Source: Pholiota molesta
Lineage: Eukaryota; Basidiomycota; Agaricomycetes; Agaricales; Strophariaceae
Reading direction: 5' to 3'
DNA length: 64,000 bases
NCBI GenBank assembly: GCA_014925825.1
Contig: JACGCK010000003.1
Coordinates: forward strand, 186,001-250,000
The translations under genes were made by a program, and so were the position numbers. Every line of letters begins with the position of its first letter. The first letter of the stretch is position 1. A model generated the notes under the pieces. The model saw nothing but the letters and a program-made list of their open reading frames with translations, did not search any database and was not told the DNA's origin. Shown in pieces: positions 1 through 11,775 of the stretch.

Positions 1-663
1 AAGTAAGTAAGTAGTACAGAGGCCAACACAGTCCGCAGACTGTGCGTGCGGCTCGAGCGCAGGGGAATCTAAGTAGGGTCCGCGCAGGGAAGTAAAATAG
101 GGCAGGGTGGGGCAGCGGCGCCCACCGCCATTATTACATAGGAGTAAGCGTGTACAGCGCACCGCATATTCCGATTCGGATCCGTATGGTGGCGCCCCAG
201 ATAGAGTAGACGAGGCGCCATACAAACGGCTTTTTGGGGGTAAGCACCGCAAGGTGGCTGGCTGGATGGGACGTGGTGCGGTGTACGGGGCGTGGTGTGC
301 GGTCTTGTGTGGTGGGTATATTATGGCGTGTATGATTGCAGTGGATTGCGGGCAGGCTTGATACGCGCGTATGCGTGCGCACAGCCCACACGCAGGGCGA
401 TATCAAGTAATAAAGGGTGAGTCGTAAGTCGTAAATGCCAATGGTGTCGTATGTGTGAATGATAAGCCGGGTGCATGCATGTATGCTTGTCGAGAATTTT
501 GTTTTGGAATGGCAGCCAAGTTGGCTCATAGCATGGAGAAAAAGAATGACAAGGCCGAAAAAAAGGGAAAGAGGCAGTCTCGAGCAATGTATTATGCAGA
601 CACGGACTCGAGGAGACAGCATTAATGGAGAACACGAATGGGCCAGCGAGTAGTCATCCCAGC
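1..663. other. No gene recognised at the left edge
   Basis: Several overlapping open frames exist on both strands, but none shows a recognisable domain, a codon pattern like the neighbouring genes, or coherent splice sites. It lies downstream (3') of the membrane-protein gene that starts at 2996 and probably holds its 3' UTR and terminator region. A partial gene running in from the left cannot be excluded. Confidence 0.4.
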
Positions 664-2996
664 CTAGGGAACAGACCGCTCGCTCACTGCATCAGGTAGA
701 TTCCGGACCTACAAATTGCACAGAGGAAATAGAAAGAAAAGAAAAAGAACAGCATCAGTATCATACTCTCTCTCTCTCTTTGACAGAAAAAAAAAAAGAA
801 CAAAGATAAACCAACTGATCAACTCACCCCAAGCACTCTCCGCGAATAATCCTCCTCATCCCTCAAACTCAGCTCCCTCCCAAGCTCCGGGTGGCGCCCA
901 AAGCCCGCCCACAGCCCCGGCTCCAGCCGCGCATCCGGGCCGCCCGCCGCCACCGACGGCGCGCGCGAGAGCGGGGGCGGCGGCGGCGCCCCACCACCCA
1001 GCGCATCCGGCGCGCCCGCGTCGCCCTCAAAATCGATGAGCGCCTCCTCGCTCGCGCCGCCCGCCTTCTTCCCCGCGGCGCGCTGCGAGCTCGTGCGCGA
1101 CGACGACAGCGCGTCCGACACGCGCCGCGGGCTGCGCGCCGGGATCACGGGCGGCACGCTCGACGCCGTGCTCGTCTTTTTCGGACGCGCATCATCCCCC
1201 GGCGCCAGCCCACCCGCCGCCCCGCCGGTACCGCCACCCGCTAGCAGATGCGCCGTCGAGTTGCCCTCGGAATTGCTCCCCGACCCGGAGCCCGAGCCCG
1301 ACGCGGCCGCGGCCCCGCTCGCGGGATCGTACCCAGCAAGCAGCGGCTCGTAGCTCCCGCTCGGGTGGTGCCCGCTCCCCTGCGCCGTCCCCAGCGCCGC
1401 GCCCATGCCCATCGCCCCGAGGTCCGCGCTCGCACTGGAGTACCTGTCGTGCGCACCCCCGCCGGGGAACGCGCTCGGCGGCGGCGTGGAGGTGTACCCC
1501 GCGCGCGACCCCGCTGGGACGACGTAGTCCATGTACGGGTTATACAGGTCGTCGGAAAGCGAGGAGGCCAGCGTATTTCGGTTCGCGTTCGCGTTCGAGT
1601 TATTTGGGTGCGCGTATACCCCAGCGGCCGTGGCAAAATCGCCTGCGACCGGCGCGGTATAGAACGGACTCGCGCGCCCAGCTACTGTGCGCATACCCAT
1701 CCCCGCGGCGCCCATCCCTGCGCCGCCTCCATCCTCCTCGTCGTCCTCGTCGTCCAGGGGCGTGCGGTGGAATCCCGCGGCAGCAAGAGTGGCGGATACC
1801 GCGGAGTCGTGCTCGATGCGGCGCGTGCGGCGGCGGCGGCGAACCGCAAAGACCACCCAGAGAACGATGGAGGCGCCGGCGAGTCCGACGAGGACAAAGA
1901 CGCCTGCTACGGCGCCGGTGTTCCGGAAGAAGCTGAACGAAATAATCATGAGTATATGTATTGTAGATGGAGAGCCTAATGAGATAAGGTTGAAGATGCT
2001 AAGAGCAATACGCACGCATTGCTCTTGCCAGTGTTATTCTCCGAGCTGAGCGTAGGGTTGGCGAAGGCGGTCGTGACGGTGACGACGGACCCATTTGCTT
2101 GGGTTGAAGTGGAGGTGACTGTGACGACCGCGGGCGCAGTCGACACCGTCTGCCCGCGGCTGTTGGTCGTAGTGACGAACACAGGGCTGGTGAGGGTGCT
2201 TCTGTGAGGATGTCGAGTTAATGATAAGGAATGATGATATCGTTAATGACATAATAAATGAGATAGACAGGGTCGAGAACGACGTACGAAGGGGGCGGGG
2301 CCGGTGGGGCAGTACTTTTGGTGGTGGATGGAGGATCGGGGGTTGTAGTGGAGGTGCTGGTGGTGGTAGGTGGAGGCGCAGTGGGTGATGAGGAAGTCGT
2401 CGTGGTTGTCGTTGAGCTCGTGGTAGTTGTTGGTGGAGGTGGATCGGGGGTAGTCGTAGTGCTTGTCGTCGTTGTCGATGTCGTCGTCGTCGTAGGTGGT
2501 GGGTCTGAGGTTGTGGTTGTAGTAGTAGGCGGAGGGGTCGGAGCAGATGTAGTGGTGGTAGTGGTGGTGGAGGTGTCGGACGTGGACATCGTAGAGGATG
2601 TGGTCGTGGTCGTCGACGTCGACGACGACGTCGGAGATTGGTTTGTGGACGACGTGGTTGATGCTATAGTAGTGGTCTCTGTAGAAGAAGAGCTGCTCAT
2701 GTTGTCGTGAGAATGGAGCTGGAATTAGAAAAAAAGGATAGTCACTCAGTCAACGGAGGCGTTGTGGGGTCAGATGACGATGACATTGGCTCCGTGGGGT
2801 TGGTAGCGGTAGATGTGGGGGCAGTCGGAAGGGATGTCGTGGTCGCCGAAGCCGTGGAGGAGGTCGTCGACGCCAGAATGGGCGTGGCGGTGGTGGACGA
2901 AGATGGAAGGGTGGTGGAGGCAGTGGTGGAAGTCGTGGCGGTCGACGGCGAGGAAGAAGGAGACGGAGTCAAAGTGGAAGCATTGGTGGAGGACAT
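664..2996 (-). CDS. Ser/Thr-rich single-pass membrane protein A (mucin-like, possible wall sensor)
   Basis: Five exons fit: 2996-2746, 2692-2288, 2201-2016, 1932-828 and a short last exon 708-664. The N-terminal half is almost pure Ser/Thr/Pro, as expected for an O-mannosylated extracellular stalk. A juxtamembrane block follows (motifs VFVTTTNS and APAVVTVTSTST), then one membrane helix (GVFVLVGLAGASIVLWVVF) with a basic stop-transfer run RRRRRTRR, and a long Gly/Ala/Ser-rich cytoplasmic tail ending near DEEDYSRRVLG. No clear signal peptide is visible at the chosen Met; the Met at 2700 is an alternative start, and a missed upstream exon is possible. The domain order resembles fungal Mid2/Wsc-type wall-stress sensors, but no WSC domain is seen, so function is inference. 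A paralogue with matching domain order and similar introns lies at 8943-10807. Confidence 0.75.
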
Positions 2997-4881
2997 GGAG
3001 AAGGAGCGCAGCCCGGTTAGCAACTATAAAGGACACCCGGGAACGAGCGACTTACAGACGATTCACCCCAGCTCTTACCCAATTATTCCTCTGAACGAGT
3101 TATAGTAAATCCTCGTCGCTACGCCGCATGACAAGGTAATTATGGCAATCCCCTTCAGGCACGCCATCTGTCACTGCCATCCTCGGCCTCTATTTTTTTC
3201 ACTTCTTCCAGCTTCTTTCTCACTGACGACGACGACGACGATTCACGCCAGTTCACGCCCCAACACAACCCTACACATTGTACACAACCATCTCTACCGA
3301 ATACAACCTCCGCGGTGTTCACTTGTTTTCCGTACATATATATTCTCGCTCCACCGCCGCACATTGTCCACTTGATGTCCATTTCACGCCGCCATATGCC
3401 CATGCTGATAAGTGCAGACACTTCCCTATGAACGAAGTCCCCTTTCTTCTCTGGCTTCCGATCCCCGTTCCAGCCATGGAGATACCCATGCACCGTCCCC
3501 CGCCGCTGCATGCCGCAATGGCGACGGCCATCGCCCACCGCATCTTGATAGACACTGCTCTACCATTGACTCCTAACCGTATGCCAGATAAGTATCTACC
3601 AGATACAAATCCGAGCGCCCAGGTCACCCATCCCCGCCTCATTTTCTTTCCGCCCCACCTCACCCAGCTTTTTGTATATGGTGTCGCCACGCTATCATTC
3701 CCCAACGTACCGAGGGTCCGAGCTCCCACCGGTGCATCGGCACGCAGAATTCAAAGGCTTCGAATGCTGATAACAATTGCACGCTGCACGCACGCTGGAG
3801 CCTGGCAGCGATGCGGCACCACGCACATGCTAACTTTATCACGATCATGATCACTGACTGACGTCGTTGGCGACTTGCATTCCAGGTGGCCGAATTATAA
3901 CATGTGTACCCTCAGCTGCTCCCCAATCAACGACGCGTCGGACGAATATTAACGATCTTCGGGTCCGCCGTCTTCTCACTCCCTCTCTGGTCTTCACGAG
4001 GAAAAGAAAAACGGCGCCAACAAAACTCTGAAATCGGTATTGGCCGCAAATTGGCCGTTTCGCAGTCTTGACTTCCTTGCTGTCTGCATCTAAGAGTACA
4101 CACCTATGCGGCTATCTCTTTCTACATCTGCCTTGTGTTCTTCTCATGCTCGACTGGCAGGTCTATTACCACTAGATCAGCGAATCATCGTACGATTATG
4201 TGTTGCGCAGCATCATAATGATGGCTCAGACTCTGGAGCTCGTGCGTCGACTACGCCAAATTGATTCTTCCAACGTCTCTCAGCTAGGCTTCATTGACAT
4301 ATTCTCCCAGATTGACTGGTCCATAGCGCTGCCTACATTTCCCTCTGCGGACGCTGTGTCAGATGGGCATGGTGAAAGTGGGCTGAGCACTGTCTTGCTC
4401 TCTTTCGCGATATTCGGAAATCTATTGGGCTTTTGATGGGCAATTTCTACGCACCGATTGCGACGTGATCTGCGCATTTCGCGCAGGACGACAATACTAG
4501 TGAAAACATCGTAAGCTAAAATTTGGAAGCAGATACTACACGCTCGTACATAATTGCGACACGCCCGCCGTGAATATCATTCGAGTTGGCTTTTTAGCAC
4601 ACGGCAGCCATGGAGAATACTAAGTGGCATCGTTAGAAACGAAACGAATAAATGGACACTGCCTCGTCGCTTTCATACAAATGCCGACACCATGGGCGCC
4701 CACCCTGAACGTTCCTGATCCAGGAGACCCAAGCGAGTCCATCGCCGTCACCCTGCCGCTCCCTGCCGTCACCAATACCGCCCATCCAAATTGTCGATTG
4801 AATGAACACGTTTAATGAGGGCTGCTCGCCCTTGCTCACCACCACTACCGCCCCCGTTGCGCTTCCTATAGCCACCTGACA
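2997..4881. other. Intergenic region between divergent genes, no supported gene
   Basis: About 1.9 kb between the divergent starts of membrane protein A (minus) and the hypothetical protein at 4882 (plus). Open frames such as 3278-3850 and 4200-4436 have no recognisable domain, no splice logic and no resemblance to neighbours. Presumably this holds both promoters; the only distinct sequence element I noted is a short GAC repeat. Confidence 0.5.
3225..3240. repeat. (GAC)n microsatellite
   Basis: Five uninterrupted GAC units plus a partial unit, in the non-coding region upstream of membrane protein A. Simple sequence repeat with no evident function. Confidence 0.9.
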
Positions 4882-6653
4882 ATGCACGCCGCAGTCGACA
4901 GAAAACCCATCTCCGAGGACGCTGAACGTGAGCTCGAAATGTTCGGCATTCCCAAAGACGACGAGGGCCATGCGACTAGTCTAGTGCATGATGTCGGCGG
5001 AGACACGGGGCACCACCAGGAACTCGGGCAGCGTACGAGTGGAAGAGCTGCCGCGGCTGGTGGTGTACCAGACGGCGTTGACGCTGAAGCGCCGCCCCCG
5101 CCCTTCGCACCGTACGAGGCGGAATACTTCCTGTCGACGCACGGCGACATCATCTCGCACGACCACCACCTCAACGAAGACGGTACGTAGCACCTCCTCT
5201 CTCCCCTTTCCTCGCGATAAGTACCAACCAACCCGCCCTCCGTCATGTTCACCAGGCGAGGCCCTCTACCGCTTCCTCCTCACGCACGCCGCCACGCCCC
5301 CGCGCTACGCCGTGCGCCTGCGCGGCACGCACGTCGAGCGCCGCACGCGCGTCGTCTCGACCACCGACGCGCAGGGCCAGCTGCGCACGCGCACGGAGCA
5401 GTACACCGAGACCGTCACCGACTTCGCGTTCGCGCTCGATCTGGGGCCCGCGCTGGTGCTGGGCGGCCCGGCGCACTGGAGCGTGCCCGACGGCGCGCCG
5501 GCGTATCGGGGGCTGATGGTGCGCCAGGTCACTGTGCCCGCGCGCGGAGGAGGCGGAGGTGCGGATATGGAGGCGAATGAGGGCGGAGCTGAGAGTGCGG
5601 TGGATTGGAGAGATAGGAAGAGGGTTACGAGGAAGGCGACGAAGGAGGAGCTGGCGAAGTTCGATGCGGAGGAGTGTCTACGCTTGGAGAGCGGCGCGGC
5701 GCCCTGGGAGGCGCCCAATGGTGAAATGTCTCGTGCACCGCATGAGGCATCGAGCAAGACCGTGCGCGAGTGGGCGGACGCATATGCGGCGAGCCCAAAG
5801 CTACTCAAGGAGTTCGTGTATGAGAAGGTGCGCTAACAACTACATAGACACACACCCTCATCCCGTCCATTTCCTCTCCGGACGTGAATTCCACTGTCAT
5901 ATAACCCAACTGATAGACTTCTCGCAGACAGTCTATGGCTGGTCAACTTCCGCGCTCACAGCCGCACTAAACCACACAATCGCCGACGCACCTTCCTCCG
6001 CGACCGCCTTCTATGTCGACTTCGACCTCACCCAGACCAAAATCATCATCCGGCCCGACACGCGCCTTGCGCGGCTCATGTCCCTGCGCAACAAATCACA
6101 CTGGTGGGCCGCGCTACTCTGGCTCACACTCGTCTACCCCATATTATGGCTTTTCCGGCGGTACGCAAGCCACGGAGGAGGGCGCTGGGAAGTGTGCGGC
6201 GGCGCGTATGCGCTGAAGATCGTCGAAGACGCGCTGCCCGAGGAAAATCCGAGCGCAAAAGCTTTTCCGGAGCCTTCAATCAGCGGAGTTCCCGTCGATA
6301 AGCTAGATGCAAACGACGACGTGCAGCGTGCAGTGGCGTTCGCCACCGCCCTCCCTCCCATGGCAGGACCGACGAGCTATAATCCCGTCTATCTACCACA
6401 CCCCTGCCCCATTGCACCTCCCACCCCCGATCTGTTCCAACCCTCGCCTCCTCATTCACGCCTGGTTGCAAGACCAAGCGGCGGCATGGTACGCATTACC
6501 GGCTTCCGAGAGGGCGAATGGTTCCGCGCATGGGAGCCAACTATCCGACGGTGCGTGAGGACGCGCGTGCAACAGGAGGAACCTTTTACACGACCAGATA
6601 CAATGTCTGCGGCCGATATGGTTTCGCCAGGAGCGGGTCTAGATGGTTACTAA
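4882..6653 (+). CDS. Uncharacterised basidiomycete membrane protein
   Basis: Three exons fit exactly in phase: 4882-5182, 5256-5827 and 5928-6653, giving 532 residues. The N-terminal third has the block YEAEYFLSTHGDIISHD followed by a conserved-looking domain with GEALYRFLLTHA and VRLRGTHVERRTR. A hydrophobic segment (WWAALLWLTLVYPILWLF, third exon) is followed by GGGRWEVCGGAYALK and, near the C-terminus, GFREGEWFRAWEPTIRR. From memory this order matches a family of hypothetical proteins found widely in Agaricomycetes, with no known function. The segment between the membrane helix and GFREGEW is Pro-rich and might hide an unrecognised intron, although it stays open. Coding GC is very high in the second exon compared with the flanks. 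Confidence 0.8.
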
Positions 6654-7390
6654 GCACTAAGCGCTCGCTGTTGAACGCACAGTAGGTTGGGCGCTTGGCA
6701 GTTGCGCTGGGCGCCTATTTTAGGTTGGAACTTGCCGCGTAATCAAACTATATGCTTGTTTTGATAAGCTGACATGCGCTTTCTCATGCTATGCGTATAT
6801 GATTTAATGGTTGTCTTTAAAAATTAAGCTCGCAATGGATTAAATCTGCTCATGCTGCCATGCATGGCACTAATCCCAGGTTCTAAATTTAGCTACTGTC
6901 GATCTTATCTCCCAGTTCAGTATTTTTGACCATTAACTTTGTCTTATGTTGTTTGCATACAGATAACTACGCGATGCACCAATGTGCCGATGGATGATGG
7001 AGTATTCTTGTATCTGTCGGGCAAGTACTATCTCAATCTCGTTTTCAATTGGATCTATTTCTGTATCTCTATGAAGATCACATGGAAAACCGGCCCATAT
7101 GCATATTTACCACCAGATGCTCACCATCTGCTACTGCGGTCGTTCTTTCCCTCAAGCTCAGACTAAGGCTATCCGCAAAAGGGAAGAAATGGGTTGGATA
7201 GCGGCCCGCAGCAGTAATTTATTCCACGCCTATCTCATGCAGTCAAATAACAGTCCCATCCATCTCAGGGATATTCTGGGGCTGCATGGGCCAGTACATA
7301 GCTTAGAGAGATATTCAAATTGTATTTCCACATGGGTGGAACGCTTCAGCTTATCGATAATCACCCCCTTTCTTCAGGAGCAAGTACTAT
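6654..7390. other. Intergenic, no gene seen
   Basis: AT-rich spacer between two plus-strand genes. Short open frames (6939-7166, 7099-7416) show no domain and no splice support. Presumably 3' UTR of the upstream gene and promoter of the isochorismatase-like gene. Confidence 0.5.
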
Positions 7391-8651
7391 ATGGGTTCTG
7401 CACGCTCTATACCTGATAGCACCACCATTGACACCGCGCCAATCCACGACACTCCAATCTCTGACTTGATTATGCGTCCCAAGGTTCCTTCCCCAGTCGA
7501 GTATGGGAACGACACTGATTTTTGGGTCGAATACCCCTCTGGGTTAGTGGATCTTTCGCGGACCGACCGTCTCCCGTCCGATGCGGCTGCTGCCGCCAAA
7601 GCGCAGCCTCCGCCTCTGAAACCAACACAGGTGGACATTGAGGTGAACGGGGACCGTGTGGTCCGTGTAGACAAAGAGAAGACAGCTATCGTTATCATCG
7701 ATATGCAGAAGTATGCTCATGTTCGCTTAATCTGATTCGCATAGTTCGATCTTAATATCTGGTGTTAGTTTCTTCTTGCATCCAGATCTGCGAGCGCATC
7801 CACTAGGACTGGCATGCGTTGATCCGCTCTTGAAAGTCGTCCCCGCGTTGCGATCCATAGGGTCCAAAATTCTCTGGGTGTAAGTCTGTCAGTTGTCATT
7901 CAATCGTTAATAAGGAACTAACAAAAAGTTTCGCACTTTCAGTAATTGGGGACTGACAGACCATGAGCTTAAAACGATCCCGCCGTCTCTTATCCGCTCC
8001 TTCAGGAAACATAATGGAGGCGGCTTCGGTTCAGAGCTCCCAGGGAATTTCGGGCGTCTCCTCATGCGCGATGCGTACAACTCGGAGTTGTACGGTCCGC
8101 TTCAGGACGAGTTCATCAAAGGACAGAAGGCCGGCACAGACTTTTGGATTCATAAGAATCGGTATGTCGCGAAATGCTGAAGATAAGGAAAGGCATTACC
8201 TGATAACTGTCTTCTTTTCTCCCCAATGTAGCATGAGCGGCATTTGGGGATACCAGACCGCTTTGGATCTGTTCCTCAAGGAGAATGGAATCACCACATT
8301 GCTTTTATCAGGAGTTAACACCGACCAGGTGAGAACGAGCTATGCAAGAAGGATCCCTACAAGTTGGAAGGCAACTAATTCTGCGTTGGCAGTGTGTATT
8401 GGGCACCCTCGTTGATGCATATTTTCGCGGGTACGACTGCATCGTTCTCGAGGATGCAACGGCAACCACTTCTCCCGAAGGAGGGTATTCAAACACCATC
8501 TACAATGCCGGAAATGTGAGCCAAGCAATTTTCCACGTACAATACGCTAGACTTACTTTGTCTTCAGAGTTACGGGTTTGTTACTGACACCGCAAAAGTG
8601 ATCGCTGCTGCGCATCAGCGAGTATATTTTGAAAGAGACTCAAGTGCCTGA
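7391..8651 (+). CDS. Isochorismatase-family cysteine hydrolase
   Basis: Six exons join in frame (7391-7710, 7769-7879, 7943-8161, 8232-8328, 8393-8515, 8568-8651) to give 317 residues. The family triad is visible: Asp in VIIDMQNFF (about residue 104), Lys in IHKNRMSGIWG, and the nucleophilic Cys in NTDQCVLGTLVDA, preceded by the usual LLLSGV strand. The core is 1-2-3 layered isochorismatase fold by family knowledge; members hydrolyse amides, N-carbamoyl compounds or isochorismate. The roughly 100-residue N-terminal extension before the first strand is longer than in bacterial members and typical of fungal homologues. No signal peptide, so cytosolic. The exact substrate cannot be told from sequence. 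No frame breaks, unlike several genes further right. Confidence 0.92.
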
Positions 8652-8780
8652 GAATATCCTGTATTTCCACGAACTTGCTTCTGTAACATGCGCCAAAGTA
8701 AAATAAAGAGAAAGGCTGTTTTTTGAACTAAATTTATAAATACATACTTGGCTATGGTCTGCTATGCCAAAGGTACATAT

Positions 8781-8806
8781 GTGGCGACAGTGGCGACAGT
8801 GGCGAC
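8781..8806. repeat. Three-copy 9-bp tandem repeat
   Basis: Three near-perfect copies of gtggcgaca in the convergent spacer between the isochorismatase-like gene and membrane protein B. Short minisatellite, no evident function. Confidence 0.85.
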
Positions 8807-8942
8807 GTTCAATGTGTAGATGAAAGAAATGTTCACCGTCGCAGCCGCAACTATAAATACATGGATAATGTTCTTCACCATCATTTCATCGAATTCGGAG
8901 CGCGTACCTGTAAGTTTCAGTCAAAAACAATCAACTTCACAG

Positions 8943-10807
8943 TCAAACAAAGTTTGGCGGGGGAGGAGTAACAGCGCCCACATCTAGGAAAGTCCTCCGG
9001 GTAAAGGGATCCTGTGTACGCGGCTCGGAAATGGATATGGGACTCGGAGGATTTGATTCGTTCCCGTGCGATGAGTTTGATGTAGGTGGAGTGGGAGGAG
9101 CGTAGCTAAGGCCTTTGGCGCTTTCTCGGAGGTGGGAACGGGGAGGCCTCGGAGGGGCGGGTTTGCTGGATTCCCGTTGGGCAGGTTTCACGATAGCTTC
9201 TTCGTCAATTCCACGGCGGTCATCGTCATCCAAAGGTAACGTAGCTGGATAAATCGAGGGCGTAGATGGCGTATATGAGTGCCTAAAGCGCGAGCGATCA
9301 GGCATATCCGTGGAATAAGCAAGACCAAAGTTGGGATGTTCTTGAGGGCTCGCAGGAGCTACGTTGCTAAGTTTAGCTATCGGGTAAGGATCGGGATACA
9401 GAGAGAACGGTCCCTGGGGCAGTAAATTTCGGTATTGGCGGCTTTTCTGCGCTTCTGCCAGGAGTAAATCCGGGCTGGTGCGATCCCATTGTGCATCTCC
9501 TTCAACATAACGCTCAGGCTGGACAAGCTCTTCTTTGTGCTCTTGTTCATAGGTAGGATCCTGGAAAGGATTTGACGCAAAGGTTGGTGGCATTTGCTGC
9601 TGCATACCAGCAAGCCAGCGCTTGCGGCGGTTGATGCGGCTTTTTCGTCGAATGCAGAATATCAATCCAGCAATCAGAGCAGCGATGGCAACTCCTACGA
9701 CGACAAATACGCCTGCCACCACCCCTTGGTTATGGAAGAACCTGTAATCAACGTTAGGCCAGATATATAATCAGGAAATTATTAGACTATACCCAGTGCC
9801 AGAAGAGGCTAATTCCTCAGAGCCGCCATTGAAATTCGGATTTGCTACGATATGTGTGAGAGTAGCAACGGCACCGTCAGCTTCCGTTGATGTGCTCATA
9901 ATTGTGATGAGCGGAGGCGTAGTAAGCAGTTTTGCGCCATTAGCCTCTGTTGAAGTCAAGACAACTGGTGTTGAAAAGGTGGTGTCTGGCTGTTTGGTAA
10001 TTGTACTTTCTATTCCCGAAGAAGGGGACACATGAACAACGACAACTATTGCAATTCACTGAATACGAAGCGATTCTTAGAGAATTATTAGGTACGTACC
10101 AGAAGTCGTTGTGGATGTTGTATGAGTGCTGGTCGTCGGGATACTATGATCGGAACTGCTAGTCGGCTTTGGAGGAGTCGTGGGTGGAGGCGGAGTACCC
10201 GATGGATGCGAAGTTGAGGAGGGAGACGGAGAGGACGGGCTCGACTTAGTCGTCGAAGAGTCGGAGGGTGAGGCGTTCTTAGTCTCTGTAGGAACGGAGG
10301 ACTTGGTTTCAGTTGTTGAAGTCATACTAAATTGTAGGTTCAATATTTATACGATACAGGAAAAATAGAAGAAATAACATACCTTTGATCTATTGGAGGA
10401 GCTTTGACTGGTGGAGATGGTGATTCCGCAAGTGTAGTAGCTGGAGGTGAGCCTGCGGCAGCTTTCGTTGAAGTAGCTTTGGATGTAGTAGATGACCCTG
10501 ACGTAGATGAGGGCATATGCGGAGATAATGAAGTGACTGCAACTGTCGAAGTGCTAGCCGATGGGGTGGAGGCCGCTGTGCTAGACTGCTCCGATTCATC
10601 AATCAGCCCAAGGTAAAATGGATCCTGACTTACAGCAGTTAAGTTCCCAGCTGAGAATATTGATGAGGATAGCCCGGCACTGGACTGCGCTGGCGATGAA
10701 TCTACTGTTGAAGAGGAACCGACAGTATTAGCAAGAGAAGCAGCGCCAGAAATTAAGACAAAGTTAAGATGAAGAAAAGAGTAAAAGAAAGGCGACACAG
10801 ATCGCAT
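8943..10807 (-). CDS. Ser/Thr-rich single-pass membrane protein B (paralogue of A)
   Basis: Exons 10807-10383, 10326-10100, 10045-9793 and 9741-8943 join in frame. The start Met at 10807 opens a convincing signal peptide (MRSVSPFFYSFLHLNFVLIS then GAASLA). A Ser/Thr/Pro-rich stalk follows, then a block with VVLTSTEANG and MSTSTEADG matching the juxtamembrane block of protein A, one membrane helix (VVAGVFVVVGVAIAALIAGL), a basic stop-transfer (RRKSRINRRKR), and a cytoplasmic tail with Pro-rich stretches (KPAPPRPPR, APPTPPTS) that could bind SH3 domains. The intron just before the helix sits at the same place and phase as in protein A (G then FF-N in both), supporting duplication. A 42-bp candidate 5' UTR intron lies at 10819-10860. 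Likely plasma-membrane protein exposed to the wall; role inferred. Confidence 0.82.
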
Positions 10808-11775
10808 TGGCAACCTAGCTATAGCAGGATTGAATAAATGAGGGGGAAAATAGGACTCACCAGCCTACGTTGGGTGCGACTCATATGTCCTCCGGAGGGG
10901 GGGAGCTTCTATCGATGCTCACAAAAGCTCGGATAAAAAGGCCATGCTAATTTTATATATCTAGCCATGGAATCAGGCTAACGTGAGGACTACGTGTCAA
11001 AGCCGATGTGCGAGCGATTTATTTCCTGTTGCAGAGCAGGCGTAGTGTTTCTGTCATTTGGTAGTCACTTGATAGATTGGTTGCCGGTACGCACCTGTAG
11101 ATCTTCGCCTAAAGCGGGCCTGCGTACCGCAGAAGACTCGGCAAGGTCGATGGATAGCATAAAGCACACGGTGGTCAAGAATCAAGGTATTTGATGCACA
11201 TGGGAAAGTTTCCAATCGGGTAAGCACACGCGCTGGAAGGTCCGTTTTGGCCAGGAAGAATCACCGAAGCAAGTTCAGTGACCGCCATAGGATACTTACG
11301 AAGTGCGGAGGTACGTATGTTGCGCATGGATAGCAAGAAATGGACTAAAGATAGCGATAATTCCTAAGGTCACTTGTACATATTATCCAATAGTAGATGA
11401 AGCAGGAATTAGGGATGCGTGCAGATGGTCTACGAAAGTGAGAGAAGAGTAAATGCATTTAACAGAGGTGGAGCAAAAAGGCCCGTGTGACTGGGTAGAA
11501 TGAGATGAGAAACGATAAGATGCAAATTGACGAAACAGACTCACGATGTGGTGCGGATCCATGCAAGTGATAGATATACTAAATGTGTGGGTATGATAAA
11601 TCGGATGAAGATTGGAACAGGTCAAAAACAAGAGAGGTCCATAGGTTAACCGGGCAACGCTGCAAAAAAGGAAATGCGAAGTTAGAATATCATGCTTTGA
11701 AAGAGATTACGATGGCTAGTTACGTTGTATAAGCGATCCTGCTTTCCAAAGGAAGTTGATAACCAGCAAGGCTGA
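10808..11775. other. Intergenic, no gene seen
   Basis: Spacer between the 5' end of membrane protein B and the 3' end of the Rab4-like gene, both on the minus strand. Small frames (10994-11194 plus, 11383-11631 minus) are not supported. Probably promoter and 5' UTR of protein B plus 3' UTR of the GTPase gene. Confidence 0.5.

Noticed and set aside
3278..3850. Plus-strand ORF of 190 residues upstream of membrane protein A
   Set aside because: No domain, no splice signals, low-complexity composition; looks like chance.
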